Shown: positions 29,110 through 37,758, counted from the first letter of the stretch. The stretch is DNA of 64,000 nt from Gammaproteobacteria bacterium (GCA_016199745.1 JACQFZ010000051.1:32678-96677), one strand, 5' to 3'. Notes: generated by a model not told the origin, from the letters alone. Made by a program: numbers and translations.

Positions 29110-29595
29110 CTATGCGGCAACACTTTGCGCTGTGCTGTTTTCGGATTTATCAACGTATGCAGCGCGGAGGTAGGGCAGCAGCCACGGCTTAAGTCGGTTC
29201 TGTGTCGCGCTATCGAGATGCCGGAATGATTTCACGACACCGCGACAGGACGGGCGGCGGCACCAACAAGCCATTCCTGCAAAATCTGCCTCATCGATAG
29301 CCGTGCTGTAATCCCACGTAATTTCTTCGCCCAGTTGAATGTCGCGCAACGCGACCAATCCGTAGCCGCCATCGAAACCGCTATTCGGCTCGCACGAATG
29401 ATTTAAATAATCATCGGCCAGACCGGACGGACCGAAATATAAATCAGGTCCCACCTGCAAATGGTATTCATCGGTGCGCAATTCGGCGCGTACTAACAAT
29501 GGGCCACTGAAGACTAAAATGCGCTCGCCTTTCGTTATCGCTTCGGTCGCAAATACACCGCGCCCATGCTGAACCGGCCTAACGCAGCATTTCAT
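29110..29595 (-). CDS. SET-domain protein, putative lysine methyltransferase
   Basis: A 161-residue protein that is almost entirely a SET domain, a fold that transfers methyl groups from SAM to lysine. Visible motifs are GRGVFATEAITKGE (SET-I start), LNHSCEPNSGF (the NHSCxPN cofactor and active-site motif), and GEEITWDYS. A post-SET-like zinc cluster CWCRRPSCRG closes the domain. The start at 29595 (MKCCVRPV) is chosen because AGGGGCGA precedes it; ATG at 29625 is in frame but less supported. Bacterial SET proteins are patchily distributed; the substrate is unknown. Confidence 0.85.
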   Translation of the reverse strand: MKCCVRPVQHGRGVFATEAITKGERILVFSGPLLVRAELRTDEYHLQVGPDLYFGPSGLADDYLNHSCEPNSGFDGGYGLVALRDIQLGEEITWDYSTAIDEADFAGMACWCRRPSCRGVVKSFRHLDSATQNRLKPWLLPYLRAAYVDKSENSTAQSVAA

Positions 29596-29712
29596 CCGCT
29601 CGCCCCTAAATTTATTGCGGGACAATTAATGTACGCGAAATAGCGGCCGCGTCCACTGGAGGGGAACAGAGCCAGCATTGTGTGTCGACGTGCTAGGACT
29701 CGCGACAGGCGT

Positions 29713-31314
29713 CTACGTGTCCAGCCAGATTTTCTCCGGCGCGCGAAAGCCGCCTAGTAGGGCAGAACTTGGGACCGGTACAAAGCCTTTGACCTTCACC
29801 GAGGCGGCATCGATGGTGTTGTTGAATACGGGAATGATCACGCCGCCGTCGTCGTATAGCATCGCCTGCAGTTGGTAATACAGGTTCTTACGCTTACCGA
29901 AATCGAGCTCAGCGCGCGCGGCTGCCAACAGTTTGTCGAAATCCGGCCGCTGCCAGTACGTCTCATTCCAAGCGGCGGTCGTGGTATAAGCGGCGGAAAA
30001 CATGAGATCGGCATTGGGCCGACCGTTCCAATAAGAGGCGAAGAACGGTTTCGTCATCCAGACGTTTTCCCAGTAACTCTCAGCCGGCTCCTCCTGGACA
30101 TGCAGCTTGATGCCTGCCTTGGCGGCGCTTTCCTCGAAGATTCTGGCGCAGCGTATGGCGCCGGCAAACGCCGCATCGGAAACATTTAGCGGAATGGCGC
30201 CGGTAAAGCCGGATTTCTTCAGGTGATACTTGGCGCGTTCCGGATCGTATGGGCGTTGTGCTAGGGTCGGCGAAAGGAACGGGTCTTGCGGATGGACCGG
30301 ATGATCGTTGCCAAGTTTGCCGTGATGATGCAACACGTTGGTGAGTATCGACTGCCGGTCGATGGCATATTTGAGAGCAAGGCGTAAATCGTGATTGTCG
30401 AACGGCGCTCGGTTGCAACGCATCGAAAAGCAGTAATGCGAGCTGCCGGAGATCTCGAAAATTTGTAGCCGCTTATCATTGACCAACTGGATCATGTCTT
30501 TCGGGTTGACGCGGTTGATGAGGTGTACCGAACCGCTCAGCAGCGCATTGAGCCGCACTACCGGATCACCGATGGTGCGGATCTCGACGGAATTGACGAA
30601 CACGCCTTCGGCACGGAAATAGTCGGGATTACGTCGGCTGACGATGCGTACGCCCGGATCGAACTCCTGCAGAATAAACGCGCCGGTGCCGACGCCGTCG
30701 GTGAAGGTGCTGCCGGTGGCGCCGATACATAGATGATAATCCGCTAACAAGTAGGGGAAGTCGGTGTGACCGGCGGCCAGGGAAATCGTGACCTCGTAGG
30801 GTGCGCTTACCTTGATGCTCACGACCGATTCCAGCAGCAGCGCCGTCGTTGCCTCCGGTTGTCGGTGATAATTGAGCGAATAAGCGACGTCTTCGGCGGT
30901 GAGCGGCTTGCTGTTGTGGAAGGTGACGTCTTTGCGGATCTTGAAGACCCATTCTTTGGCACCGTTTTTGGGCTCCCAGCTTGTCGCCAGCGCTGGCCGC
31001 ACCATCGGTTTTAGACGCACATCGTCGCCGACTTCGATATCTACCAACGTGTTGTAGATCTGCGGGCCGATGACTTGAAGTTGAATGCTGGAAGAGGTCA
31101 GCGGATCAAGGCTGTCGTGTGGGCTGCCACCGTCGAGGGCGATGATTAAATGACCGCCGCGTTTCGGCGTTTCGGTATCGGCGCCGGCGATTTGCGGTAA
31201 TCCAGCGCCTGAAAGGGCGGTGGAAACGCCTAATGAAGCTGAACGCTTTAGGAAATTGCGCCGACTGACGAAACTATTTCCTGCTTTTTCGTCAGCATCA
31301 TCGGTATAGCCCAT
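29713..31314 (-). CDS. Tat-exported ABC transporter substrate-binding protein, family 5
   Basis: Periplasmic binding protein of the peptide/nickel/opine family. The N-terminus has a twin-arginine signal SRRNFLKRSASLGVSTALSG. Core motifs include PKRGGHLIIALDG and LKPMVRPALATSWEP. ATG 31314 is preceded by AAAAGGAG and is used rather than the longer open frame. At 533 aa it is complete. No permease or ATPase of its class is adjacent, so it is an orphan that must work with a transporter elsewhere. The ligand is unknown. Confidence 0.85.
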   Translation of the reverse strand: MGYTDDADEKAGNSFVSRRNFLKRSASLGVSTALSGAGLPQIAGADTETPKRGGHLIIALDGGSPHDSLDPLTSSSIQLQVIGPQIYNTLVDIEVGDDVRLKPMVRPALATSWEPKNGAKEWVFKIRKDVTFHNSKPLTAEDVAYSLNYHRQPEATTALLLESVVSIKVSAPYEVTISLAAGHTDFPYLLADYHLCIGATGSTFTDGVGTGAFILQEFDPGVRIVSRRNPDYFRAEGVFVNSVEIRTIGDPVVRLNALLSGSVHLINRVNPKDMIQLVNDKRLQIFEISGSSHYCFSMRCNRAPFDNHDLRLALKYAIDRQSILTNVLHHHGKLGNDHPVHPQDPFLSPTLAQRPYDPERAKYHLKKSGFTGAIPLNVSDAAFAGAIRCARIFEESAAKAGIKLHVQEEPAESYWENVWMTKPFFASYWNGRPNADLMFSAAYTTTAAWNETYWQRPDFDKLLAAARAELDFGKRKNLYYQLQAMLYDDGGVIIPVFNNTIDAASVKVKGFVPVPSSALLGGFRAPEKIWLDT

Positions 31315-31405
31315 AGCGCTTTTTCTCCTTTTAGCGCACGACTCGTTGATAGCGTCGGCAGCTACTACCAAGCGACGCTAGGGGGGTACTTAGGAATTAT
31401 AGATA

Positions 31406-31430
31406 GTCTGGGCGGCGGTGCCGCCCAGAC
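31406..31430 (-). other. Strong hairpin downstream of the betaine permease
   Basis: GTCTGGGCGGC (31406-31416) and GCCGCCCAGAC (31420-31430) form a perfect 11-bp stem. On the minus strand it lies about 55 bases after the permease stop. No T-run follows; it may protect the 3' end of the transcript. Confidence 0.6.
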
Positions 31431-31483
31431 AGTGAAGATTTTACGTAGGGTTACGACAGTGCGGTGGTGGGGTAGGGCTACAG

Positions 31484-32353
31484 CTACAGGCGCCTCATTC
31501 TTAAACGGTCCATTAACGGGCGGGCGTTGGCGTTGCGTACGCCGAAGCTCTCGGTGAGGCGGTCCAGAATGATTGCCAACAACACGACTGCCAGGCCCGA
31601 TTCGAAGCCGAGACCGATATCGAGGCGCGAGATACTGGTCAACACGTCGTTACCCAAGCCGCCGGAGCCGACCATCGAGGCGATGATGACCATCGACAGC
31701 GCCATCATGATCGTCTGGTTGATACCGGCCATGATCGACGGCATGGCGCCGGGGATCTGGACTTTGAGCAGCAATTGCAGCGGCGTGCAGCCGAAAGTGA
31801 CGCCAGCCTCGACTTGCTCTTTGTTGACCTGACGGATGCCAAGGTTGGTTAAGCGCACCACCGGCGGTAGGGCGAACACCACTGTTGCTAGCACCGCCGG
31901 TACTTTGCCGAGGCCGAATAGCATCGCCACCGGGATCAGGTAAACGAACGCCGGCATGGTTTGCATGAAGTCGAGTACCGGTCGAATCAAGGTTGCGGCG
32001 CGATCGCTCTTCGCCATCCAAATGCCGAGTGGGATGCCGAGCACGAGGCTGATGACGGTCGAAGCGATGATCAGGGCCAACGTGTTCATGGTGGCCGGCC
32101 AGAAGCCGGTACCGATGATGACGATGCACGACAGCACGCAGAACAATGCGAATTTCCAACCCAACCGCCAGAAGCCGAACAGCACGCAAATGCCGGCGAG
32201 CAGCCAGTCGGGCACGGCTTGCAGGCCGTCTTCGATCAATTGCGTAAAAACGCCGATGAAGGATCCGAGCATTTCGAAAGTGCCGCCGTCGTTTTCGACG
32301 ACGAATGCAACGAAACGATCCGCCCATACGCCTAGGGGTAAAAATTCATGCAT
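31484..32353 (-). CDS. Glycine betaine/choline ABC transporter permease (ProW/CbcW-like)
   Basis: Inner-membrane subunit of an osmoprotectant importer. An N-terminal stretch (WADRFVAFVVENDGGTFEMLG) is followed by about seven hydrophobic helices. The EAA-type coupling sequence is VEAGVTFGCTPLQLLLKVQIPGA and the helix-rich core begins with MNTLALIIASTVISLVLGIPLGIWMAKS. At 289 aa it is typical. It overlaps the ATPase gene by eight bases and is the last gene of the operon. It is the only permease for the four betaine/choline binding proteins in this locus. Confidence 0.92.
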   Translation of the reverse strand: MHEFLPLGVWADRFVAFVVENDGGTFEMLGSFIGVFTQLIEDGLQAVPDWLLAGICVLFGFWRLGWKFALFCVLSCIVIIGTGFWPATMNTLALIIASTVISLVLGIPLGIWMAKSDRAATLIRPVLDFMQTMPAFVYLIPVAMLFGLGKVPAVLATVVFALPPVVRLTNLGIRQVNKEQVEAGVTFGCTPLQLLLKVQIPGAMPSIMAGINQTIMMALSMVIIASMVGSGGLGNDVLTSISRLDIGLGFESGLAVVLLAIILDRLTESFGVRNANARPLMDRLRMRRL

Positions 32354-33557
32354 AAGTCGTCTCCTCGATCGCCATCTTCTGCAACAAACTCGTTTGTGTC
32401 ACCGCGCCCAGGTAGCGTCCGTCAGCGTCGACGATCGGCAGCGGACAGCGATATTTGACGATCCGGCTGATCAGATCTCGCAGCGGTACCGTGCTTTGTA
32501 CCGGCTTAACGTCTTCGATCAGTGCGCTCTGCAGGGTAGGGAAGGCCGCTTCCAGCGCACGGTGCATGGAGTCGATCGAAACCGTGCCGACGACACGACG
32601 ATCGCCGTCGATGATGAAGCCGAAACTGAGCCGCGTTTCGCGCAGCTTATCGATCGCGCTGCGTAGACCGGTGCGTACGTCTTTCGGTGATTCGAATACC
32701 GGCAGCTCATCGGTCTTGGCGACGTCTTTGGCAGTGAGGTGCTTGTTGACGTCGACGCCCTTGAAGAAGGCGCGTACGTATTCGTTGCTCGGGTTGCGGA
32801 CGATTTCATCCGGTGTGCCGATTTGCACCACCCGACCGCCTTCCATGATGGCGATGCGATTGCCGATACGAAACGCTTCGTCGAGATCGTGCGAGACGAA
32901 GACGATGGTGCGTTTGTGTTCTTTTTGCAGGTTCAGCAACAGCTCTTGCATTTCCGTGCGCTTCAGCGGATCGAGCGCCGAGAACGCTTCATCCATTAGC
33001 ATCAGCGATGGATCGACCGCCAGCGCTCGCGCCAGGCCAACGCGTTGTTGCATACCACCGGAGAGCTCCGCCGGATATTTCTTGGCGAAGGCTTTGAGAC
33101 CCACTTGTTCCAGTACTTCGTAGGCGCGTTTCTCGCGCGTTTTACGATCGATACCGGCGATATCGAGACCGAAGGCGGTATTGTCGAGCACGCTCAGGTG
33201 TGGCAACAGCGCAAACGATTGGAACACCATGGCCATGTCGCGCCGGCGCAGTTCTACCAGCGCCTTTTTGCTCATCGTCGCTACGTCGTTACCGCCGACG
33301 ATGATCTGGCCCGATGTTGGGTCCACCAGTCGGTTCAATAAACGGATCAGCGTCGATTTGCCGGAACCCGACAACCCCATGAGCACGAAGATTTCGCCTT
33401 CGTTCACTTCGAAGTTGACGTCCTGCACGCCGGTGATCATGCCGGTCTTTAAGAACACTGCATCCTTGTCTTGTCCCGCTTTTAGCATGTCCATAGCGAC
33501 TTCGGGCCGTGGCCCGAATATCTTATAAAGATTCCTGACTGCAATCTTTTCTGCCAT
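32346..33557 (-). CDS. Glycine betaine/choline ABC transporter ATPase (ProV/CbcV-like)
   Basis: Energises betaine or choline uptake. Walker A is GLSGSGKST, the signature is LSGGMQQR and Walker B ends LMLMDEAFSALDP. The C-terminal third carries two CBS domains (about 280-400), which in related transporters sense ionic strength. It shows the ProV-like N-terminus (NLYKIFGPRPE) and 403-aa length. It follows the binding protein after 101 bases containing a hairpin and overlaps the permease start. Confidence 0.93.
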   Translation of the reverse strand: MAEKIAVRNLYKIFGPRPEVAMDMLKAGQDKDAVFLKTGMITGVQDVNFEVNEGEIFVLMGLSGSGKSTLIRLLNRLVDPTSGQIIVGGNDVATMSKKALVELRRRDMAMVFQSFALLPHLSVLDNTAFGLDIAGIDRKTREKRAYEVLEQVGLKAFAKKYPAELSGGMQQRVGLARALAVDPSLMLMDEAFSALDPLKRTEMQELLLNLQKEHKRTIVFVSHDLDEAFRIGNRIAIMEGGRVVQIGTPDEIVRNPSNEYVRAFFKGVDVNKHLTAKDVAKTDELPVFESPKDVRTGLRSAIDKLRETRLSFGFIIDGDRRVVGTVSIDSMHRALEAAFPTLQSALIEDVKPVQSTVPLRDLISRIVKYRCPLPIVDADGRYLGAVTQTSLLQKMAIEETTYA

Positions 33558-33600
33558 GACTTATCCGCACCTCACTGCTTTCGTCCACACAGAAGAAGAA

Positions 33601-33635
33601 AAAGCCCGCACAGACGGTCATCCATGCAGGCTTTT
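33601..33635 (-). terminator. Intercistronic hairpin (leaky terminator) between binding protein and ATPase
   Basis: AAAGCC-C-GCA and TGC-A-GGCTTT pair with one mismatch, and on the minus strand the stem runs into TTTTTCTTCTT. Such partial terminators commonly make the binding protein more abundant than the ATPase and permease. Confidence 0.6.
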
Positions 33636-33658
33636 CCGATACAGCACGTCAGGCCATG

Positions 33659-34549
33659 TTACTTAGCGCCTGCCAGCCATTTTTCGACCATCTTTGGATT
33701 TGCCTTGATATAGGCAGCCGCCTCTTTCTTATAGTTCTTGCTGTTGCTTGCTTTTAGCATGATCGCTTCGAGGTCGGCGATGGGAATTTTAAAATTCTTG
33801 ATGAACGTAGCCGCCTTCGGAAAATCCTGCTCGAAACCTTTGCGTGCCACGGCGTGTACTGCCTCGGCGCCGCCTAACGATTGTTTCGGATCATCCAGGT
33901 AGCGAATTTTGTATTTGGAAAACATCCAGTGCGGCGTCCAGGTGGTAACGACGATCCACTGCTTGCGTTTGATCGCGCGATCGAGCGCCGAAACCATGGC
34001 CGCATCCGACGCCGTCAGCAATTCGTAGCCCAGGTCGTAATCTTCGATCGCTTTCTTCGATGCGCGCATTAAGCCGGCGCCGGGATCGATGCCTTGTACC
34101 TGACCTTTAAATTTTTTCTTTACGTCCGGCTTTTTTAGGTCGTCGATGCTTTTGACTTCACTCTCCGGCACATAGGCCGGTACCGCCCAACCAAGCTTAC
34201 AGTTGTCGTACAGGATGCCCATGTCGACCACTTGGCTGGATAATTTGTCCCAGTAATCTTTGTGCGTGCCCGGTAACCAGGCCATCAACATAATATCGAG
34301 ATCGCCCTTGGCGACGCCTTGATATTGCAGGCCGATGTCGGTCATGACCAGCTCGACTTTATAGCCGAGCTCTTTTTCCAATAACTGCTTAGCGATATTC
34401 GTAACTGCTTCCGCATCGGACCAAGCGGTCCAGCCGATGCGTAGGACTTTGGTGTCGGCGGCAAATGCCGGCGAGGCAACGATCAAGGACAACATCAATG
34501 CAGTCCAGGTCGAGATATGGCGAAATACCCGCTTCATTTTTTTCAGCAT
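33659..34549 (-). CDS. Glycine betaine/proline betaine-binding protein (OpuAC/ProX type)
   Basis: Periplasmic binding protein of the transporter encoded just downstream. The signal peptide ends at ASPAFAA (about residue 30). The mature protein shows the OpuAC pattern IGWTAWSDAEAVTNIAKQLLE, MAWLPGTHKDYW, GIDPGAGLM and WTPHWMF, with several Trp residues suited to a quaternary-ammonium cage. ATG 34549 has GGAG upstream. Length is 296 aa. It heads the three-gene operon. Confidence 0.9.
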   Translation of the reverse strand: MLKKMKRVFRHISTWTALMLSLIVASPAFAADTKVLRIGWTAWSDAEAVTNIAKQLLEKELGYKVELVMTDIGLQYQGVAKGDLDIMLMAWLPGTHKDYWDKLSSQVVDMGILYDNCKLGWAVPAYVPESEVKSIDDLKKPDVKKKFKGQVQGIDPGAGLMRASKKAIEDYDLGYELLTASDAAMVSALDRAIKRKQWIVVTTWTPHWMFSKYKIRYLDDPKQSLGGAEAVHAVARKGFEQDFPKAATFIKNFKIPIADLEAIMLKASNSKNYKKEAAAYIKANPKMVEKWLAGAK

Positions 34550-35011
34550 GATGTTTCTCCGTGGTTGGTTTTTTGCCCCAAAAACTTACCGTCGGCCACA
34601 GCCGCCGAGAGACGTGTCGTTATAGTTCAATTATTCGTCTAATCCCGTCAACAACAAAATCGCCATTCCCGTCAGCCTAGCATGCGTGCTTCCTCATCGG
34701 AGCGCCGGCCAGTTATAAAAAAACGCGTCTGATTCTCCGAGAATCAGACGCGCAAGCTGCTGGAAAGCAGCGGGGCAGGTAACCGCGGAACGCGAGTGGG
34801 CGGGGTAGTGCCTATCGCGGAACCGCGGCTACATGTAATGACACTCTAAATTCCGCGCGTTGCCCTTGCTTGATGTAATGCGCGCGTTAGCTAGCCCCGA
34901 CTAACATCGCCAAACCTAGCTAAAGGTGTTGATACCAAAGCCTTTCTTTAATATTAACGGGTGCCAGCGGCTAACGTCGCGTCTATCGCCGGTCATCCTC
35001 CGGTATTTGCC
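34550..35011. other. Gene-free region upstream of the betaine operon
   Basis: No credible coding frame is seen in these 462 bases. They must hold the promoter of the betaine operon, but no clear -35/-10 pair stands out. The only strong structure is the minus-strand terminator at 34716-34752. Confidence 0.5.
34716..34752 (-). terminator. Minus-strand terminator downstream of the SMR gene
   Basis: CGCGTCTGATTCTC and GAGAATCAGACGCG form a 14-bp stem; on the minus strand it is followed by seven T. The core GCGTCTGA/TCAGACGC is shared with the terminator at 35424-35466 on the other side of the SMR gene. Confidence 0.85.
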
Positions 35012-35335
35012 TTAGTGCCCGCCTTCGAGCTGGAGCGCGACCACGCCGGCGATGATGAGCACAATGCCGCCTACCTTAATGGCGCTGAGCGGTTCCTCGA
35101 ACGCAAATACGCCGATGGCGGCAATCAGTGCCGTGCCGACGCCGGCCCAAATGGCATAGGCAATGCCGACTGGCAAGGTTCGCAGCGCAAAGCTAAGGCA
35201 GGCGAAAGCGCATCCATAACAGACGAACATCGCCACGGTTGGCCATAACCGCGTCAGACCGTTCGATAGCTTCATCAACGAGGTGCCGGCGACTTCGAAC
35301 AGGATGGCGACGCTTAGCCACAGCCAATGATTCAT
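35012..35335 (-). CDS. EmrE-type small multidrug resistance (SMR) transporter
   Basis: Four-helix proton-coupled antiporter of 107 residues, acting as a dimer in the inner membrane. The essential membrane glutamate is E14 (AILFEVAGTS). The EmrE-like motif AYAIWAGVGTALIAAIG and the helix-4 segment IKVGGIVLIIAGVVALQL are present. E. coli EmrE exports quaternary ammonium compounds and has been linked to betaine and choline efflux. Placement inside a choline/betaine locus suggests a role in overflow of these cations, which is inference. It stands as a single-gene unit between two related terminators. Confidence 0.9.
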   Translation of the reverse strand: MNHWLWLSVAILFEVAGTSLMKLSNGLTRLWPTVAMFVCYGCAFACLSFALRTLPVGIAYAIWAGVGTALIAAIGVFAFEEPLSAIKVGGIVLIIAGVVALQLEGGH

Positions 35336-35423
35336 GAAGGTATCTCGCAGGTTATTGTTGCGGTCGATTTGGCCATCAGCCTAGCACGGACGAAATAAGA
35401 GGGATGGCAGAAAACGTCAGTCA

Positions 35424-35466
35424 CTAAAAAGGCGTCTGACCCGGAGAGGATCAGACGCCTTTAGTG
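35424..35466 (-). terminator. Terminator of the first choX gene (minus strand)
   Basis: ACTAAAAAGGCGTCTGA pairs with TCAGACGCCTTTAGT, and on the minus strand a TTTTTAG tract follows. It starts 19 bases after the stop codon of the binding-protein gene at 35485. Confidence 0.85.
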
Positions 35467-35484
35467 GAAGGAAGGCGAGGTAGT

Positions 35485-36444
35485 TTACAAACCTAAGTGT
35501 TTCTTCACCGCCGTCAGACCGTCGGTTCCGTCATACGTCGTCACACCGGCGAGCCAGCTGCTGAGTACGGTCGGATTCTGCTTGAGCCACTGCTTGGCGG
35601 TCGCGTTCGGATCCTTCTTGTCGAGGATCGGTCCCATCAGCTGATTCTCCATCGGCAAGGTGAATTTGAGCTGACTGACGAGCTTGGCCACGTTCGGGCA
35701 TTTTTCTTGGTAACCGGGCCATACCACCGTGAAAATTTCCGCGCCACCGAGGTTTGGGCCGAATTGTTCATCGCCGCCGGTCAGGTAGGCCATCTTGAAC
35801 TTTTCGTTCATCGGATGCGGTTCCCAACCGAGGAAGACAATCGGCTTCTTCTGATTAACGGCGCGTTGCACTTCCACCAGCATGCCGGCTTCGGACGATT
35901 CGACCAGCTTGAAGCCCTTCAGGCCGAAGGCATCGGAATCGATCATCTTTTGGATCAGCTGATTGCCATCGTTGCCCGGCTCGATACCGTAGATCTTACC
36001 GTCGAGCTCTTTGCGGAACTTGTTGATGTCGGCAAAATCTTTAAGGCCTGCATCGGCCAAATAGCTCGGTACCGCCAGCGTGTACTTGGCACCGGTCAGG
36101 TTCGGCGTGTCGAGCACTTTCACCGAGCCTTGTTTTACGAACGGCTCAATGATCGGTGTCATGCTCGGATTCCAGTAACCGAGGAACACGTCGATTTGCT
36201 TCTTTTTGACGCCGGTAAACGTGATCGGTACGGAAGCGATGGTTGCTTGCGGTTTGTAGTTCAACCCTTCGAGCACGGTCGAAGCGACCGCCGTCGTCGC
36301 GGTAATGTCGGTCCAGCCAACGTCGGAGAAGCGGACAGTGCGACAGGAGGCCGGTTCGGCGGCGGCGGTTAGGCCAGACACAGTAATCGACAGCAGGGTA
36401 GCAGTAGCAATAATGGTCTTGCTTAGGACACTAGGCTTCTTCAA
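35485..36444 (-). CDS. choX: Choline-binding periplasmic protein ChoX (copy 1)
   Basis: Periplasmic binding protein of the ChoX/OpuAC branch. The aromatic residues that form the choline cage in ChoX proteins are conserved: W44 in DVGWTDI, Trp in LGYWNPSM, Tyr in AKYTLAV and Trp in LGWEPHPMN. Signal peptide ends near AAA-EP, and two Cys (C34 and the one in EKCPNV) may form a disulfide. The best start is TTG at 36444, preceded by GGAGG; longer open frame to 36513 has no such support. It is 319 aa and very similar to the neighbouring copy 2. Confidence 0.9.
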   Translation of the reverse strand: MKKPSVLSKTIIATATLLSITVSGLTAAAEPASCRTVRFSDVGWTDITATTAVASTVLEGLNYKPQATIASVPITFTGVKKKQIDVFLGYWNPSMTPIIEPFVKQGSVKVLDTPNLTGAKYTLAVPSYLADAGLKDFADINKFRKELDGKIYGIEPGNDGNQLIQKMIDSDAFGLKGFKLVESSEAGMLVEVQRAVNQKKPIVFLGWEPHPMNEKFKMAYLTGGDEQFGPNLGGAEIFTVVWPGYQEKCPNVAKLVSQLKFTLPMENQLMGPILDKKDPNATAKQWLKQNPTVLSSWLAGVTTYDGTDGLTAVKKHLGL

Positions 36445-36723
36445 GCAGCACCTCCGGCAATTGTGAGAATAATAGTTCGGGTATTGCGTGGCTAACAAAA
36501 AGCCAGACCACACACGGGCAGACTCTAAGCACAGAAATTTATAACGACTTGATGAAATGCGCCCGCGGGTGGACGACTTGCGGGTTGGCTAGCGAGCGGA
36601 AGGTGTCGGAAGTGGGCTGGAAGGATGGGCGGTGATGTCGCTTTACATCAATTCGCTGAGCCCCAAACAGCAGCGATAAATCACGCTTCGTCGGCGGGTG
36701 ATACCGCCGACGAAGCGTGCAGA
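36445..36723. other. Intergenic region between the two tandem choX genes
   Basis: No gene is seen. The right part (from 36682) holds the hairpin that ends copy 2, and the left part must carry the copy 1 promoter. The ribosome-binding region GGAGGTGCTGC before the TTG start is identical to that of copy 2. Confidence 0.6.
36682..36719 (-). terminator. Strong hairpin after choX copy 2
   Basis: CACGCTTCGTCGGCGG (36682-36697) and CCGCCGACGAAGCGTG (36704-36719) form a perfect 16-bp stem. It sits five bases after the stop codon on the minus strand. The following bases are ATTTATC, a weak T-tract, so it may be a terminator or an mRNA-stabilising structure. Confidence 0.7.
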
Positions 36724-37686
36724 CTACAGACCGAGATATTTCTTTACTGCCGCGAGTCCGTCGCCACCATCAATGGCGGCAACGCCGGCGAGCCAGGGAT
36801 CGAGGACGGCCGGGTTTTTCTTGAGCCATTCTTTCGCCGTTGCGTTCGGATCTTTCTTATCCAAGATCGGGCCCATGATTTGATTTTCCATCGGCAACGT
36901 GAACTTCAATTGGTTCACCAGCTTGCCGACGTTCGGGCACTTCTCCTGGTAACCCGGCCAGACTACCGTCTGGACCACGGCGCCGCCGAGGTTCGGGCCG
37001 AAGTAATCGTCACCGCCGGTTAGGTAGCTCATCTTGAACTTTTCGTTCATCGGATGCGGTTCCCAACCGAGGAAGACGATCGGCTTCTTCGCTTTTACGG
37101 CACGTTGTACTTCCACTAGCATGCCGGCTTCAGACGACTCCATCATCTTGAAGCCCTTCAAGCCGAAGGCGTCAGCGTCGATCATTTTCTGAATTAGCTG
37201 ATTGCCGTCGTTGCCCGGCTCAATGCCGTAGATCTTGCCGTCGAGCTCCTTACGAAACTTATTGATGTCGGCAAAGCTCTTGATCCCGGCTTCCGCGGCA
37301 TACGTCGGTACCGCCAGCGTGTACTTGGCACCGATCAAGTTCGGCGTGTCGAGTACCTTCACCGATTTATCTTTGACGAACGGCTGGATAATCGGTGTCA
37401 TGCTCGGATTCCAATAGCCGAGGAACACATCGATTTGCTTTTTCTTGAGGCCGGCGAAGGTGATCGGTACCGATACCACCGTCGATGTCGGTTTGTAACC
37501 CAGCCCCTTGAGTACGGTGGAGGCGAGGGCGGTGGTGGCAGTGATGTCGGTCCAACCAACGTCGGCAAAGCGGACGGTACGACAGGCGCTCGGCTCGGTC
37601 GCGGCGACCGGTCCGGCGATAGCGGCGGATAACACTGCTGCCGCAATAACGATGTTTGCCTTACTTACGAGTCTGACTTTTTTCAA
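36724..37686 (-). CDS. choX: Choline-binding periplasmic protein ChoX (copy 2)
   Basis: Tandem paralogue of the protein at 35485-36444; most aligned residues are identical by eye, including all four cage aromatics (DVGWTDI, LGYWNPSM, AKYTLAV, LGWEPHPMN). The start is TTG at 37686, with GGAGGTGCTGC directly upstream exactly as in copy 1. The 320-aa precursor has a signal peptide ending near AIAGPVAA. A 12-bp stem-loop lies in its 5' region. It has no permease beside it; the single permease at 31484 is the likely partner. Confidence 0.9.
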   Translation of the reverse strand: MKKVRLVSKANIVIAAAVLSAAIAGPVAATEPSACRTVRFADVGWTDITATTALASTVLKGLGYKPTSTVVSVPITFAGLKKKQIDVFLGYWNPSMTPIIQPFVKDKSVKVLDTPNLIGAKYTLAVPTYAAEAGIKSFADINKFRKELDGKIYGIEPGNDGNQLIQKMIDADAFGLKGFKMMESSEAGMLVEVQRAVKAKKPIVFLGWEPHPMNEKFKMSYLTGGDDYFGPNLGGAVVQTVVWPGYQEKCPNVGKLVNQLKFTLPMENQIMGPILDKKDPNATAKEWLKKNPAVLDPWLAGVAAIDGGDGLAAVKKYLGL

Positions 37687-37730
37687 GCAGCACCTCCTTC
37701 TTGAGAACGACGGTTTATCTTGACTAAATC

Positions 37731-37758
37731 AATATACCAGCCTAAGGGCTGGTATATT
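37731..37758 (-). promoter_or_regulatory. Perfect stem-loop upstream of choX copy 2
   Basis: AATATACCAGCC (37731-37742) and GGCTGGTATATT (37747-37758) form a perfect 12-bp stem with a 4-base loop. It lies about 45 bases before the TTG start on the minus strand. No T-run follows. It could be an operator for a dimeric regulator or a leader structure. Copy 1 has no counterpart. Confidence 0.55.

Noticed and set aside
31650..32327. 225-aa minus-strand open frame inside the betaine permease
   Set aside because: His/Arg-rich shadow in a different frame of a hydrophobic permease gene.
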